A stretch of DNA of 64,000 nt. Origin: JBPOFM01 sp051252455. Its GTDB lineage: Bacteria > Bacteroidota > Bacteroidia > Flavobacteriales > Flavobacteriaceae. The stretch spans positions 172,269-236,268 of the forward strand of contig JBPOFM010000007.1 in the NCBI GenBank assembly GCA_051252455.1, in the 5' to 3' direction. Below are positions 56,195 through 64,000 of this stretch, one piece after another; the stretch's first letter is position 1; every line of letters begins with the position of its first letter. The position numbers and the translations under genes are program-made. The notes below the pieces were generated by a model, which was not told the origin of the DNA, searched no databases, and worked only from the letters and a program-made list of their open reading frames with translations.

Positions 56195-57127
56195 ATGAAA
56201 GACGGATTATACGCCAAATTCAAAACGAATAAAGGCGACATATTAGTAAATTTAGAATACAAAAGAACGCCAGGAACGGTTGGCAACTTTGTAGCATTGG
56301 CGGAAGGTGAATTAGAAAATTCGGTAAAAGCGCAAGGTAAACCCTATTATGATGGCTTAAAATTTCATAGAGTTATTCCAGATTTTATGATTCAAGGTGG
56401 TTGTCCACAAGGAACAGGAACAGGAGATCCTGGTTATAAATTTGATGATGAGTTTCATCACGATTTACGCCACGATGGTCCGGGTGTATTGTCAATGGCG
56501 AATTCAGGTCCGGGAAGTAATGGTAGCCAGTTTTTTATTACGCATATCGAAACACCTTGGTTAGATGATAAACATACTGTTTTTGGCAATGTAGTGGAAG
56601 GTCAGGACATTGTTGATGCGATCGAACAAGGAGACACAATCGAAACATTAGAAATTGTAAGACAGGGAGCAGAGGCAAAAGATTTTAACGCAGTAGAAGC
56701 GTTTAGAACATTTGAAGGGTCTCGTGAAAAACGTATATCTGAAGAACGGACTGCTAAAGAAGGCGAATTGGATAAGTTAGCTGCAGGATTTGAAAAGACC
56801 AACAGTGGTCTGCGTTATCAAATCATTCAAAAAGGAAACGGAAAAAAAGCTGAAAAAGGGAATATGGTGTCTGTACATTACAAAGGTCAATTGGCAGACG
56901 GAACAGTATTCGATTCATCATACAAACGTAACAAGCCATTAGATTTTCAAGTTGGTGTTGGTCAGGTGATTCCAGGTTGGGACGAGGGTATTTGCCTTTT
57001 GAACGTTGGTGACAAGGCGCGTTTGGTCATCCCTAGTGATTTGGGATATGGTGCAGTAGGAGCAGGTGGTGTCATTCCTCCACATGCAACTTTAGTGTTT
57101 GATGTTGAATTGATGGATACCAAGTAA
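56195..57127 (+). CDS. Cyclophilin-FKBP fusion peptidylprolyl isomerase
   Basis: The 310-residue protein joins two unrelated proline isomerases. Residues about 5-165 are a cyclophilin (GLKFHRVIPDFMIQGG, GSNGSQFFITH, LDDKHTVFGNVVEG). Residues about 220-310 are an FKBP (VSVHYKGQLADGTVFDSS, VIPGWDEG, IPSDLGYG, IPPHATLVFDVEL). A charged helix links them. There is no signal peptide, so it is cytoplasmic and probably a folding helper. An intrinsic terminator follows. Confidence 0.95.
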   Translation: MKDGLYAKFKTNKGDILVNLEYKRTPGTVGNFVALAEGELENSVKAQGKPYYDGLKFHRVIPDFMIQGGCPQGTGTGDPGYKFDDEFHHDLRHDGPGVLSMANSGPGSNGSQFFITHIETPWLDDKHTVFGNVVEGQDIVDAIEQGDTIETLEIVRQGAEAKDFNAVEAFRTFEGSREKRISEERTAKEGELDKLAAGFEKTNSGLRYQIIQKGNGKKAEKGNMVSVHYKGQLADGTVFDSSYKRNKPLDFQVGVGQVIPGWDEGICLLNVGDKARLVIPSDLGYGAVGAGGVIPPHATLVFDVELMDTK

Positions 57128-57171
57128 AACATATTTTAACATAAAAAAAGTAACAATTTACTTTAAGAATC

Positions 57172-57197
57172 GTCTCATTTTTAATGAGACTTTTTTT
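57172..57197 (+). terminator. Intrinsic terminator after the PPIase gene
   Basis: GTCTCATT (57172-57179) and AATGAGAC (57183-57190) form an 8-bp stem with a 3-nt loop, followed by seven Ts. Confidence 0.85.
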
Positions 57198-57231
57198 GTT
57201 ATATTCTCTCACTTAATTCAAGACCACCAAC

Positions 57232-57921
57232 ATGAAAACTTTATTGACTTCTATTTTATTGGTAATCCTTTTTACAAGCTGTTCCAAAAATATAAATTAC
57301 ACGGCAGAACATATCAAACAAACTTCAGGACGCTATTTATATAATCAAGATGAAGTTATTGAGGTGTTCTATGAAAATAATGACCTTTATATTCGATGGA
57401 AAGCAGGGAAAATGAAACCTGTAGTGCTTGATGAGAATACTTTTTTTGTGCCTGATATGTACCAAAAATTGCGTTTTATTACGCAACCCAACACAAAGGA
57501 TCGCTATTTGGGTGTGGTGTCTGAAGAGGATGAAAGCAAGGTGGAGTATACTTACAAGAAAGTGGCAGATACTCATAAAACAGCCAGAATGTATTGGCGC
57601 GATAAGCAATATAAGGAGGCAGCTGAAAGCTATCTAGCATTGCATAGACAAGACTCGACAAAATCACTCATCAGAGAACATGAAGTCAACAATACGGGTT
57701 ACAAATTATTGAATACGAAAGATTTTGACAATGCCATAACGGTATTTGAGATGAACACTGTGCTATATCCTGAAAGTGACAATGCTTATGATAGTTTAGG
57801 TGAAGCTTTTTTAGGCAAAGGAGATAGTTTGCAGGCGTATAACAATTTCAAAAAATCACTTGAATTAAATTCTGGAAATAAGAGAGCAAAAGAATTTGTG
57901 AATGCCTATGAAAAGGAATAA
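57232..57921 (+). CDS. TPR-containing lipoprotein
   Basis: The 229-residue protein has a lipoprotein signal peptide ending LFTSC, an N-terminal beta-rich part (about 25-110) and at least two TPR-like helix pairs at 125-225 (NTKDFDNAITVFEMNTVLYP and SDNAYDSLGEAFLGKG). Such proteins often follow a serine hydrolase domain, absent here. The role is unknown; it is likely anchored to a membrane and exposed to the periplasm or surface. Confidence 0.75.
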   Translation: MKTLLTSILLVILFTSCSKNINYTAEHIKQTSGRYLYNQDEVIEVFYENNDLYIRWKAGKMKPVVLDENTFFVPDMYQKLRFITQPNTKDRYLGVVSEEDESKVEYTYKKVADTHKTARMYWRDKQYKEAAESYLALHRQDSTKSLIREHEVNNTGYKLLNTKDFDNAITVFEMNTVLYPESDNAYDSLGEAFLGKGDSLQAYNNFKKSLELNSGNKRAKEFVNAYEKE

Positions 57922-57973
57922 GATTCTCAAGAAAAGCACCTAATTCGAAATTATTCTAGAATTTGAAATATAG

Positions 57974-58651
57974 ATGAAGACTAAAGATGATTCGTCAAAA
58001 CAAATAAAACAAGCCTGGCCAACTAAAGACGCCATGGAGCAAGTATATGCCATGAACCTTTGGGGAGGGAATTCATCTGATTTTTATTCAGGAGAAGGCT
58101 CACATCATCCAGAAATTGTAAATCCTTATATAGATGCTATATCAACGTTTTTAACCTCATTTGAATTGCCGCTTGTGGTGTGCGATTTGGGATGTGGTGA
58201 TTTTAATGTTGGGAAAGAATTAGTTAAGCATTCCGCAAAGTATATTGCTGTGGATATCGTTCCAGATTTGATAGCGCATAACAAACAACACTTCCAATCC
58301 GAAAAATTAGAATTTGAGTGTTTGGACATCGCTGTTGATCCTTTGCCAAGTGGTGATTGTGCGATTTTAAGACAGGTACTACAGCATTTATCCAATGTCG
58401 AAATACATAGCATTGTTCAAAAGTTAAGGGATTTTAAATATGTCATTCTAACCGAACATTTACCAGAAGGTGATTTCATTCCCAATGTAGACATTATTTC
58501 TGGTCAAGGCACCCGATTGAAAAAACAGAGTGGTTTGAATCTCTTGGTTCCTCCTTTTAATTTTAAAGTCGTTGATGAAATGAAAGTGGGTTCTGTTCTT
58601 ATGGATGATGAGAATGGCATTATTGTGACTTCAATCTATACATTGTTTTAA
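57974..58651 (+). CDS. Class I SAM-dependent methyltransferase
   Basis: The 225-residue protein has the SAM motif LVVCDLGCGDFNVGKELV (about 59), YIAVDIVPDLIAHNK and a motif-IV-like DCAILRQVLQHLSN. No substrate hint is visible. It follows the lipoprotein gene by 52 nt on the same strand and converges on the next gene. Confidence 0.85.
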   Translation: MKTKDDSSKQIKQAWPTKDAMEQVYAMNLWGGNSSDFYSGEGSHHPEIVNPYIDAISTFLTSFELPLVVCDLGCGDFNVGKELVKHSAKYIAVDIVPDLIAHNKQHFQSEKLEFECLDIAVDPLPSGDCAILRQVLQHLSNVEIHSIVQKLRDFKYVILTEHLPEGDFIPNVDIISGQGTRLKKQSGLNLLVPPFNFKVVDEMKVGSVLMDDENGIIVTSIYTLF

Positions 58652-58669
58652 AAGTTGAAACAACAAACT

Positions 58670-59044
58670 TTATTCAATAATTTGAATGGATAATGTTTTA
58701 AATTTTTGGACCTTCTTATTTTCAACTATTAAATTTTCAATATCAAAAATAGTCACGTAATCGCCAACACTCAAACTGCAAGCAAGTTGTTTTGATTTGA
58801 AGTCAAGAACGGTGTCTTGAACATGAATTGTAGGGTATCCTCTAAATTTTATTTTGAAATCTTGAATCCCAAATGGGTTATTTTCAAAAGCTTCTGAACA
58901 CTTAAATATCAAATGGTCAGATGTTAATCGCTCAATCGTCAATTGGAATATGCAAGGTGCTGCTTCAGATAGCAAATCTTTTGAATCATTATTCTGTGAC
59001 CATGATAGAGTTGAAAAAGCCAGAAAAAAATAAATAATCTTCAT
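58670..59044 (-). CDS. Small secreted protein with GldM C-terminal-like domain
   Basis: The 124-residue protein has a signal peptide (MKIIYFFLAFSTLSWSQ). Its mature part ends like the C-terminal domain of GldM: FKIKFRGYPTIHV, then SLSVGDYVTIFDIENL. GldM is a periplasmic T9SS motor protein. Here only this small domain is present, so it is an orphan module of unknown role. The resemblance is by eye. Confidence 0.55.
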   Translation of the reverse strand: MKIIYFFLAFSTLSWSQNNDSKDLLSEAAPCIFQLTIERLTSDHLIFKCSEAFENNPFGIQDFKIKFRGYPTIHVQDTVLDFKSKQLACSLSVGDYVTIFDIENLIVENKKVQKFKTLSIQIIE

Positions 59045-59078
59045 ATCAATATAATTTTGAATTAGATCAAAGTGTATA

Positions 59079-59648
59079 CTATCTGTTTTGATATAATTCG
59101 ATTGCCTTTAAATAGTTTTTACCTACAACTTCTGTTTGTCCATTTAGAAAATCATTCAATTCGGGATGATTGGTTTCAATCCAATTTGATAGGTTGTCTC
59201 TGTTTTTTATAAATATCGAATCGTTGAATTGTAAATAGTTGACTCTTTCTACTTTGATAATCTTGTGCTTATCAAATCGGATTATTTCATTCCAAATTAT
59301 AGGTTCTTCGTTAAGGAATGAAATTCTTTTATCAGTTTTTGAAATGGTTGCTTTAATTATGTCCTTGTCTTGATTAATTTCAAGGATTTTGTAGCTTGGG
59401 TCAAACACAGAATCCCATGTGAGCCACTCAATGTATCGGTTTTTAGTAAAGGTTTCTTCATAGTCGTATTCACTTTCTCTAACCACAATACGATCACTCA
59501 ATAAGTCTATCATTTTGACGGTGTCAGAAGTATCTAGTGCCTGATAAAATTGTTTCGCCATGTCTAGCTCATTAACTTTTTGTTGCGAATTATTGCAGGA
59601 TATTAATCCAAAGGTTATAATTCCTATTAGGACGATCCTTCTTTTCAT
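59079..59648 (-). CDS. Lipoprotein of unknown function
   Basis: The frame is open up to 59879 (GTG/ATG), but the ATG at 59648 gives a proper lipoprotein signal peptide (KRRIVLIGIITFGLISC), leaving 189 residues. The upstream part is basic, without family features, and enters a tandem repeat. The mature protein looks like an NTF2/SnoaL-type fold (AKQFYQALDTSDTVKMIDLL), but this is a guess. Confidence 0.6.
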   Translation of the reverse strand: MKRRIVLIGIITFGLISCNNSQQKVNELDMAKQFYQALDTSDTVKMIDLLSDRIVVRESEYDYEETFTKNRYIEWLTWDSVFDPSYKILEINQDKDIIKATISKTDKRISFLNEEPIIWNEIIRFDKHKIIKVERVNYLQFNDSIFIKNRDNLSNWIETNHPELNDFLNGQTEVVGKNYLKAIELYQNR

Positions 59649-60154
59649 TGGTGTTATTGTTTTATTAAGTGAATTGAATGTACGAATTCTTAATTGATAT
59701 GTATAAAGTCTTTTAATATTTTTGAATTGAAGGACAATTGAATGCTTATATAAACTAAATTTAGGAAACTTGGGTTTGGCTTTTGTATGTGATGGTTTTA
59801 GGCGTGTAGTTTGTCGGGTTTTTGAGGTTATAATGGGGTTTAAGAGTGTCATTGGAATAAGCAATAACGTTTCGTGCATACGCGATAAGGGTTAGAACAT
59901 GACCAATAACTGTTCGGGCATGAGCGATAATCATTCAAACATACGCGTTAATGATTCCTAGATGTTTATTCAAAATTCTACGATGGGAGTTCGAGATGTG
60001 TGGTCAGTTTCACCAGATTTGTTTATCGGACTCAATGTTTTTGTTGTAACGCTATTTTGGGATACATGTAAATCATGCAGTCATTACTTCGTATGGGTCT
60101 CAATGCTCTGCAACTTGCTTGTGTATGATTAGTGGGTGGTTACGCACGTAGTTT
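59649..60154. other. Intergenic region upstream of the lipoprotein gene
   Basis: No convincing gene is seen. It contains a 21-bp tandem repeat (59864-59968). The remaining sequence between 59969 and 60154 has stops in all frames and no recognised element. Confidence 0.4.
59864..59968. repeat. Degenerate 21-bp tandem repeat, five units
   Basis: Units start at 59864, 59885, 59906, 59927 and 59948. Each begins ATAA (TTAA in the last), and units 1 and 4 end GCATACGCG/ACATACGCG. In one frame the units read ITFRAYA, IRVRT-stop-P, ITVRA-stop-A and IIIQTYA. The stops show it is not coding now. Confidence 0.8.
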
Positions 60155-60242
60155 AGCAACAATAAATATAATTTGAAATCGGTGAGATTTTAAGAAGTAA
60201 GTGGGAACAAGCAATTGCTTATAGCCATTGTGGCGTATAGTG
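60155..60242. repeat. Intergenic repeat family member 1
   Basis: The block starts AGCAAC and ends AGCAATTGCTTATAGCCATT, then GTGGCGTATAGTG. It closely resembles the blocks at 63017 and 63845. Its right end lies 5 nt from the stop codon of the YHYH gene on the minus strand. Confidence 0.6.
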
Positions 60243-60247
60243 TTTTT

Positions 60248-61429
60248 CTATTCCTTTACTTCTGTATAACCTGGCAAACCGTGTAAACATTTTATTATTT
60301 GATTTCCTCCTGGCTCGCCAGCGTGATAATGATATCCTCTGTCATCATCGAAATGTCCACCGCAGTCATCTAAATCATTTGGTTTATGGCCATTTTTGTC
60401 TAACAATCCATAAATTCCAAAACCGTCAATTGCATATCCAATGATTGGTGCTTGCGCATCGGTTTGAGCAATTTCTTTTGTTGAACCCGTAACGGCGTGA
60501 TAATGATACCCACCGTGCGGATTGACATGTCCTCCATGGTCATCTAAAGGCGCAATTGTATGCGCTGCCAATATGGCGTGTGTTGGTGCAGGTGGGTCGT
60601 ATTTAACTCCATTGAAAGCAAGCCCAATTCCACCTCTTCCAAAACTTTGAGCGGTTTTTAGATATTTTGGTGTTGCAGGAATTACAAACGTAGTTACTTG
60701 GTCTTTAAAATATTCTGGCAAACATTCCACACAATAGTTATGATATTCTTCCTCTACTTCTGGTTTAGCAGCAGCCAAACAGCCTTCTTCTGTGTCGGTA
60801 ACTCTAATTGTTCCATCTTTTCTGTATAATTTCCACTTATCATCACTATAAAATTCATCAAGATTGGCTATAAAATGTCCTGAAACATCATAGACTTTAT
60901 CATCCTTGAACCAAATTCCTGCCTTTTCCATTCCATCTTCTATATGCCTTGGACACCAAGGTCCCATTTGGTGTTCGGTTGCTTGAGAATTTGTTTTGAT
61001 GACATAACACCATGTTTCAATTCCATTTAAATCGACCATTTGTTTTTGAATTCCGCCAATTATGTTCTCTGATATGAAGTAATCGGTATTCACAGGAATG
61101 ACCTTAACAGAAGTGTCAATCTCGTTTGATAAATTTTTATTTATATTAGTTTGTCGTGGTGGTCTATTCCCTTGATTTCTTTTTGCATTATTAAGTTCTT
61201 CTAATGTCAGAAAGCCGTCCTTATTACTGTCTAAATTTTTAAAATCGTTCGAAATTGGTCCATTGACTTCATCCTCTGATAATTTTCCATCTTTATTACC
61301 ATCAAATTCTAATATCAATTCTTCCGAAGTCGGTCTTTGTCCATTGGGCTCTTGCTGGTCTTTTTTTTCTTGATTTGATTTGCAAGAAATAAAGGTTAAA
61401 ATTAATATGATCAATAAAGTCTTTTTCAT
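60248..61429 (-). CDS. YHYH-domain lipoprotein with two EF-hands
   Basis: The 393-residue protein has a lipoprotein signal peptide (LILTFISC). Two EF-hand calcium loops follow, FDGNKDGKLSEDE (about 43) and LDSNKDGFLTLEE (about 67), then a YHYH domain with GGYHYHAVTGS and RGYHYHAGEPGG. Calcium-binding loops followed by a His-rich domain suggest a surface or periplasmic metal-dependent protein. No activity is established for the YHYH family. Confidence 0.88.
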   Translation of the reverse strand: MKKTLLIILILTFISCKSNQEKKDQQEPNGQRPTSEELILEFDGNKDGKLSEDEVNGPISNDFKNLDSNKDGFLTLEELNNAKRNQGNRPPRQTNINKNLSNEIDTSVKVIPVNTDYFISENIIGGIQKQMVDLNGIETWCYVIKTNSQATEHQMGPWCPRHIEDGMEKAGIWFKDDKVYDVSGHFIANLDEFYSDDKWKLYRKDGTIRVTDTEEGCLAAAKPEVEEEYHNYCVECLPEYFKDQVTTFVIPATPKYLKTAQSFGRGGIGLAFNGVKYDPPAPTHAILAAHTIAPLDDHGGHVNPHGGYHYHAVTGSTKEIAQTDAQAPIIGYAIDGFGIYGLLDKNGHKPNDLDDCGGHFDDDRGYHYHAGEPGGNQIIKCLHGLPGYTEVKE

Positions 61430-61588
61430 TTTTCTATTTATGTCAGTTCCGTCTTTAGCCTTCTTTTATCAAAAATCGTTTAAATCTCGATGTTACTTTA
61501 ATATTATATGCTTTGTTGTTTGGCGTTTTTATTGTTCAATCTTTTCAAGGACAAATTCTGTTGTTTTATCGTAAAGTTCCGTTTTTAA

Positions 61589-61984
61589 TTATAGAAGCTC
61601 GTCGATAATTTTATAATCCATTTCCCAATTTGCATCTTTGATTCTTACACTTATTTTGTTTATGGAAGGATTAATCTGATAAGTTCCGGTCTAGACGATT
61701 TTAGGGTCATATTTTTGAGTGAATATTCCATTTTCAGCAAAAGTTATTAAATTGTTATTATAAGTCAATTTTGCTACGTTGACAACCTCGACCAATTTCA
61801 ACAAATCGCTAAAAATTTCTTTAAATTGATTTGACATTGAAACAGAATCTGTTTTTGTATTTAAGTACATATCGCCACTATCAACAGATATAATTTTCCA
61901 TTCTCCTTTGATTGATGAAGGTACATTCTGTGCGTATAAAATTGTAAGATTAATTAAAAAAAGTAAGGTAAAAATTTTCTTCAT
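61589..61984 (-). pseudogene. Lipocalin-like small secreted protein interrupted by an amber codon
   Basis: Starting at ATG 61984 (a GTG at 62005 is also in frame), it has a signal peptide (KKIFTLLFLINLTILYAQ) and a lipocalin-like opening SSIKGEWKIISVDSG. The frame meets TAG near 61692 after YDPKIV, then stays in frame for another 33 codons (GTYQINPSINKISVRIKD... ending DELL) to a stop near 61590. The downstream part keeps the family's style, so this is a one-codon nonsense change or a sequence error. Confidence 0.65.
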
Positions 61985-62030
61985 AGTTTGGGTTTTAAAT
62001 GACACGTCACGAGTTTTGGTATGATTTTGT

Positions 62031-62145
62031 TGCGTGAAAATTCGGAAGGGTTTTCTGCAGTAAACCGAAGACAGGAAATTTACGAGTACTTCCCAAGAGA
62101 AAAGTTAGAGGCAATGAACTAAATCCAGCCGGTGTTGTGTGTAGT
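62031..62145. repeat. Intergenic repeat family member 2 (most diverged)
   Basis: It has GCGTGAAAATTCGGAAGGGTT in place of the GCGAGAAAATTCCGAAGGAAT of block 4. It ends CCGGTGTTGTGTGTAGT, comparable to GGTGTCGCGTACAGT in block 3. Its right end is 7 nt from the stop of the minus-strand lipoprotein gene. Confidence 0.45.
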
Positions 62146-62152
62146 TTTACTC

Positions 62153-62953
62153 CTAATAAGTTAGTTGAAATAATGATTTTCGTTTAGGAATCTTGTTTTC
62201 ATACATCACTCTTTCAATAACATTTCCATGAGAGTCATAAATATTCTCATACGTTCTGATATGAATTAACTTATCATTTCTGTATATTTCATATCTTTTG
62301 ATTATACCGAATTCATCATAAATAATTTTGTTTTGGGAAATTGTATCTCCCGATTTACTTATTCTAGCAGATTTTATTTGATTTCCATATTTGTCATAAA
62401 ACATTTTAAAAACATAACTATTTCGTCTTTTGGAGTCCAAATTACTTTCTTGTACAGATCTCTCTTTATAATTATTGATTAAAGCATACTCTCTAGTTAT
62501 TTCACCATGAAATAGAGAAATATCTTTAATTTTATTATTATTTTTGTCATATTCATATTTTTTTCCAGAATGAGTTTCGCCGTTTGCATAATTAGTCGTA
62601 CTGATTAGGTTGTTTTTTTTATCATATTCATATTTTCTAAAACCAGTATCAATAGTATCATTAAGCGTTGAATTTGTTTTAATAATTAGCCCTTGATTAT
62701 TGTAAGTCATATAATAAGTTGAATGATAATTGTCATAATAATCAATTTGTTTTACCAATAGGTTTTTATTATTAAAGAACATGTCAATTTTTGATGTGTC
62801 TGGTTTTTCCTTATAAAGACTAATATGTTGAACATTTACAGATTTTACATTCCTAAAATCTTTTACTTCATCTGGATCAAAATACTTAAATTTTGGAGTT
62901 GAACAAGCGAATAAAAAAAGTAATATTGTAAAAAGGAAAATAGATTTATTCAA
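62153..62953 (-). CDS. Lipoprotein with YD/RHS-like repeats
   Basis: The 266-residue protein has a lipoprotein signal peptide (TILLFLFAC). Its body repeats a beta-hairpin theme: YEYDKKNNLISTTNY, YEYDKNNNKIKDIS, FYDKYGNQIKSARIS, IYDEFGIIKRYEI and IYDSHGNVIERVMY. This Y-D-x2-G-N pattern resembles short YD repeats. No catalytic domain is visible. It is probably a surface or periplasmic protein. Confidence 0.7.
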   Translation of the reverse strand: MNKSIFLFTILLFLFACSTPKFKYFDPDEVKDFRNVKSVNVQHISLYKEKPDTSKIDMFFNNKNLLVKQIDYYDNYHSTYYMTYNNQGLIIKTNSTLNDTIDTGFRKYEYDKKNNLISTTNYANGETHSGKKYEYDKNNNKIKDISLFHGEITREYALINNYKERSVQESNLDSKRRNSYVFKMFYDKYGNQIKSARISKSGDTISQNKIIYDEFGIIKRYEIYRNDKLIHIRTYENIYDSHGNVIERVMYENKIPKRKSLFQLTY

Positions 62954-63016
62954 ACTGTTTTATTTTGGATGTAAATTACAAACAACCTTTTAATTGTGTG
63001 AGCCGTTGCATGTTTT

Positions 63017-63118
63017 GAGCAGTGAATTTAGTAAATAAAGCACTAACGGCGAAATTGCGAAGGAATTTGCCAAGTGGGCTAAAACTAGCAATAAATTTTA
63101 CAAGGTGTCGCGTACAGT
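63017..63118. repeat. Intergenic repeat family member 3
   Basis: GAGCAGTGAATTTAGTAAA and GCGAAGGAATTTGCC match AAGCAACTAATTTAGTAAA and CCGAAGGAATTTTAC of block 4. GGTGTCGCGTACAGT closes it, 2 nt before the XRE gene's stop codon. Confidence 0.6.
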
Positions 63119-63120
63119 TT

Positions 63121-63693
63121 TTATTTAATCAATTTCAATAATACTTTTCCGTAATATAAAACACCGACTGAAATGATTAAGCAAAGGAACAAACCTGTTC
63201 CAAATCCTGCACGAAAACCATCTCTAAATCCTTGAACTATTATTAGCATCATAATATAAACTAAAAAGCCTGTTCCAAATTTCAACATTCTTTCAAGAGC
63301 GTTCATTTTTTTTGTCAATAATACAATAAAGAAGGGAATGAATAAACTTAATAAAAAAGCTCCAACTCGGCTATTCAAATTTGCGTTTGAGTCTAAAGTC
63401 AAGAATCCGATTATTGACATCAAAAGTAAATTTAACAGAACAAGAAATACTCCGTTAACGATTAAAGAACTGACAGATTTGCCTTTATTTTTTTCAGTCT
63501 TATTTTTGAAATAGTCACTATTGATTTCAAGTACATCACAAATTAAATTTAATGTATTTCCTCTAGGTTCATTTTCATTATTTTCAATTCGCTGAATCGT
63601 TCTTAAATTGACTTTTGATAATTCAGCTAATTTTTCTTGAGTTAATCCTTTTGATTTTCGGATTTCGAAAATTTTATTACCAATTGAATTCAT
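63121..63693 (-). CDS. XRE-family regulator with membrane domain
   Basis: The ATG at 63693 is preferred over an in-frame start at 63756 because it begins directly at the HTH domain (IGNKIFEIRKSKGLTQEKLA). The 190-residue product has an XRE DNA-binding domain (about 1-60) and four TM helices in the rest. Such membrane-anchored XRE proteins may sense the envelope state. Targets are unknown. Confidence 0.8.
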   Translation of the reverse strand: MNSIGNKIFEIRKSKGLTQEKLAELSKVNLRTIQRIENNENEPRGNTLNLICDVLEINSDYFKNKTEKNKGKSVSSLIVNGVFLVLLNLLLMSIIGFLTLDSNANLNSRVGAFLLSLFIPFFIVLLTKKMNALERMLKFGTGFLVYIMMLIIVQGFRDGFRAGFGTGLFLCLIISVGVLYYGKVLLKLIK

Positions 63694-63844
63694 ATGAACT
63701 ATTTTTCTCAAAGTTATAAAATTATTGAAGGTTTGATAACGGTTTTCCGCTGACATTTTTACGGCATTCTACTTTGTCACTAAAATGTCATAAGATTTTA
63801 TTAATATCTATTCCTCAAATATGGCCAAAGGTTAAAATTGAATT

Positions 63845-63939
63845 AAGCAACTAATTTAGTAAACAAAAACGAACGCGAGAAAATTCCGAAGGAATTTTAC
63901 AGGTGAGCGATGACCCAGCAATGGCTTATAGCATCCATG
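63845..63939. repeat. Intergenic repeat family member 4
   Basis: AAGCAACTAATTTAGTAAA, CCGAAGGAATTTTAC and AGCAATGGCTTATAGCATCC match members 1 and 3. It is not next to a stop codon but 49 nt before a possible plus-strand start at 63988. Confidence 0.6.
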
Positions 63940-63987
63940 AAAAAGCAGCGAGTCTCGTATCTTTAAAGTTCACCAAAACAATAAGAT

Positions 63988-64000
63988 ATGAAAACTGAAC
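63988..64000 (+). CDS. Possible start of a gene cut by the window edge
   Basis: ATGAAAACTGAAC begins 23 nt after a TATCTTTA box (63958-63965), like the -7 element of recQ. Only four codons are visible, so it is merely a suggestion. Confidence 0.3.

Noticed and set aside
59649..59879. N-terminal extension of the lipoprotein gene
   Set aside because: It has no family features, enters a tandem repeat and would bury the lipoprotein signal peptide.
60155..63939. Calling the intergenic repeats integron attC sites
   Set aside because: No integrase, no clear GTTRRRY/RYYYAAC core pairs and no convincing inverted arms by eye; kept only as a repeat family.

Overview
The window reads as chromosomal DNA of a marine-type member of the Flavobacteriaceae (Bacteroidota). 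It is AT-rich, uses the Bacteroidota promoter form (TTG, about 19 bp, TAnnTTTG), has many TTG/GTG starts, and encodes Bacteroidota-typical proteins: a PorV/PorQ-like protein, an Lnb-type lipoprotein acyltransferase (DUF4105), YHYH and GldM-C-like secreted proteins, and a RecQ without zinc cysteines. I see no rRNA, tRNA, CRISPR array or transposase.

Layout. (1) 1-4.1 kb, minus strand: a DEAD-box RNA helicase cut by the window edge, with a long leader, then a palindromic repeat, a methyltransferase and an ABC-F ATPase. (2) 4.3-10.5 kb, plus strand: the conserved head of an exopolysaccharide/capsule operon. It holds a Wza-type export lipoprotein, a Wzc-type tyrosine kinase, a small initiating sugar-phosphate transferase, and two UDP-sugar enzymes (TviB/WbpO and TviC/WbpP type) predicted to make UDP-GalNAcA. 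(3) 10.5-20 kb: a loose, decayed stretch with genes on both strands, long AT-rich gaps, a broken ABC-2 export permease (Wzm), a broken sulfotransferase, a PglK/MsbA-like exporter, and surviving FkbM methyltransferases, sulfotransferases and a glycosyltransferase. (4) 20-42.7 kb: a dense plus-strand run of glycosyltransferases, methyltransferases, sulfotransferases, an asparagine-synthase-like protein, a diverged deacetylase-like protein, FemAB and GNAT acyltransferases, a transglutaminase-like protein and a Wzy-type polymerase/ligase. (5) 42.9-46.3 kb: a small HTH protein, a conserved flavobacterial protein of unknown function, and a second, WcaJ-type initiating transferase. (6) 46.2-58.7 kb: housekeeping genes: lnb, a PorV/Q-like gene, pssA, a DUF808 protein, kdsD-tatC-lptB, recQ, a cyclophilin-FKBP fusion, a TPR lipoprotein and a methyltransferase. 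(7) 58.7-64 kb: a minus-strand series of small secreted proteins and lipoproteins plus a membrane XRE regulator. They are separated by related intergenic repeats, a 21-bp tandem repeat and one interrupted gene.

How it works together (inference): the locus builds a heteropolysaccharide on undecaprenyl phosphate, probably containing GalNAcA. At least four sulfotransferases and several methyltransferases would modify it. The Asn-synthase-like, FemAB, GNAT and transglutaminase-like proteins suggest amide- or aminoacyl-linked decorations. Export would use Wza/Wzc and Wzy, but no Wzx flippase is visible. The PglK-like ABC exporter is the only intact flippase candidate and sits beside the remains of a different ABC export system.
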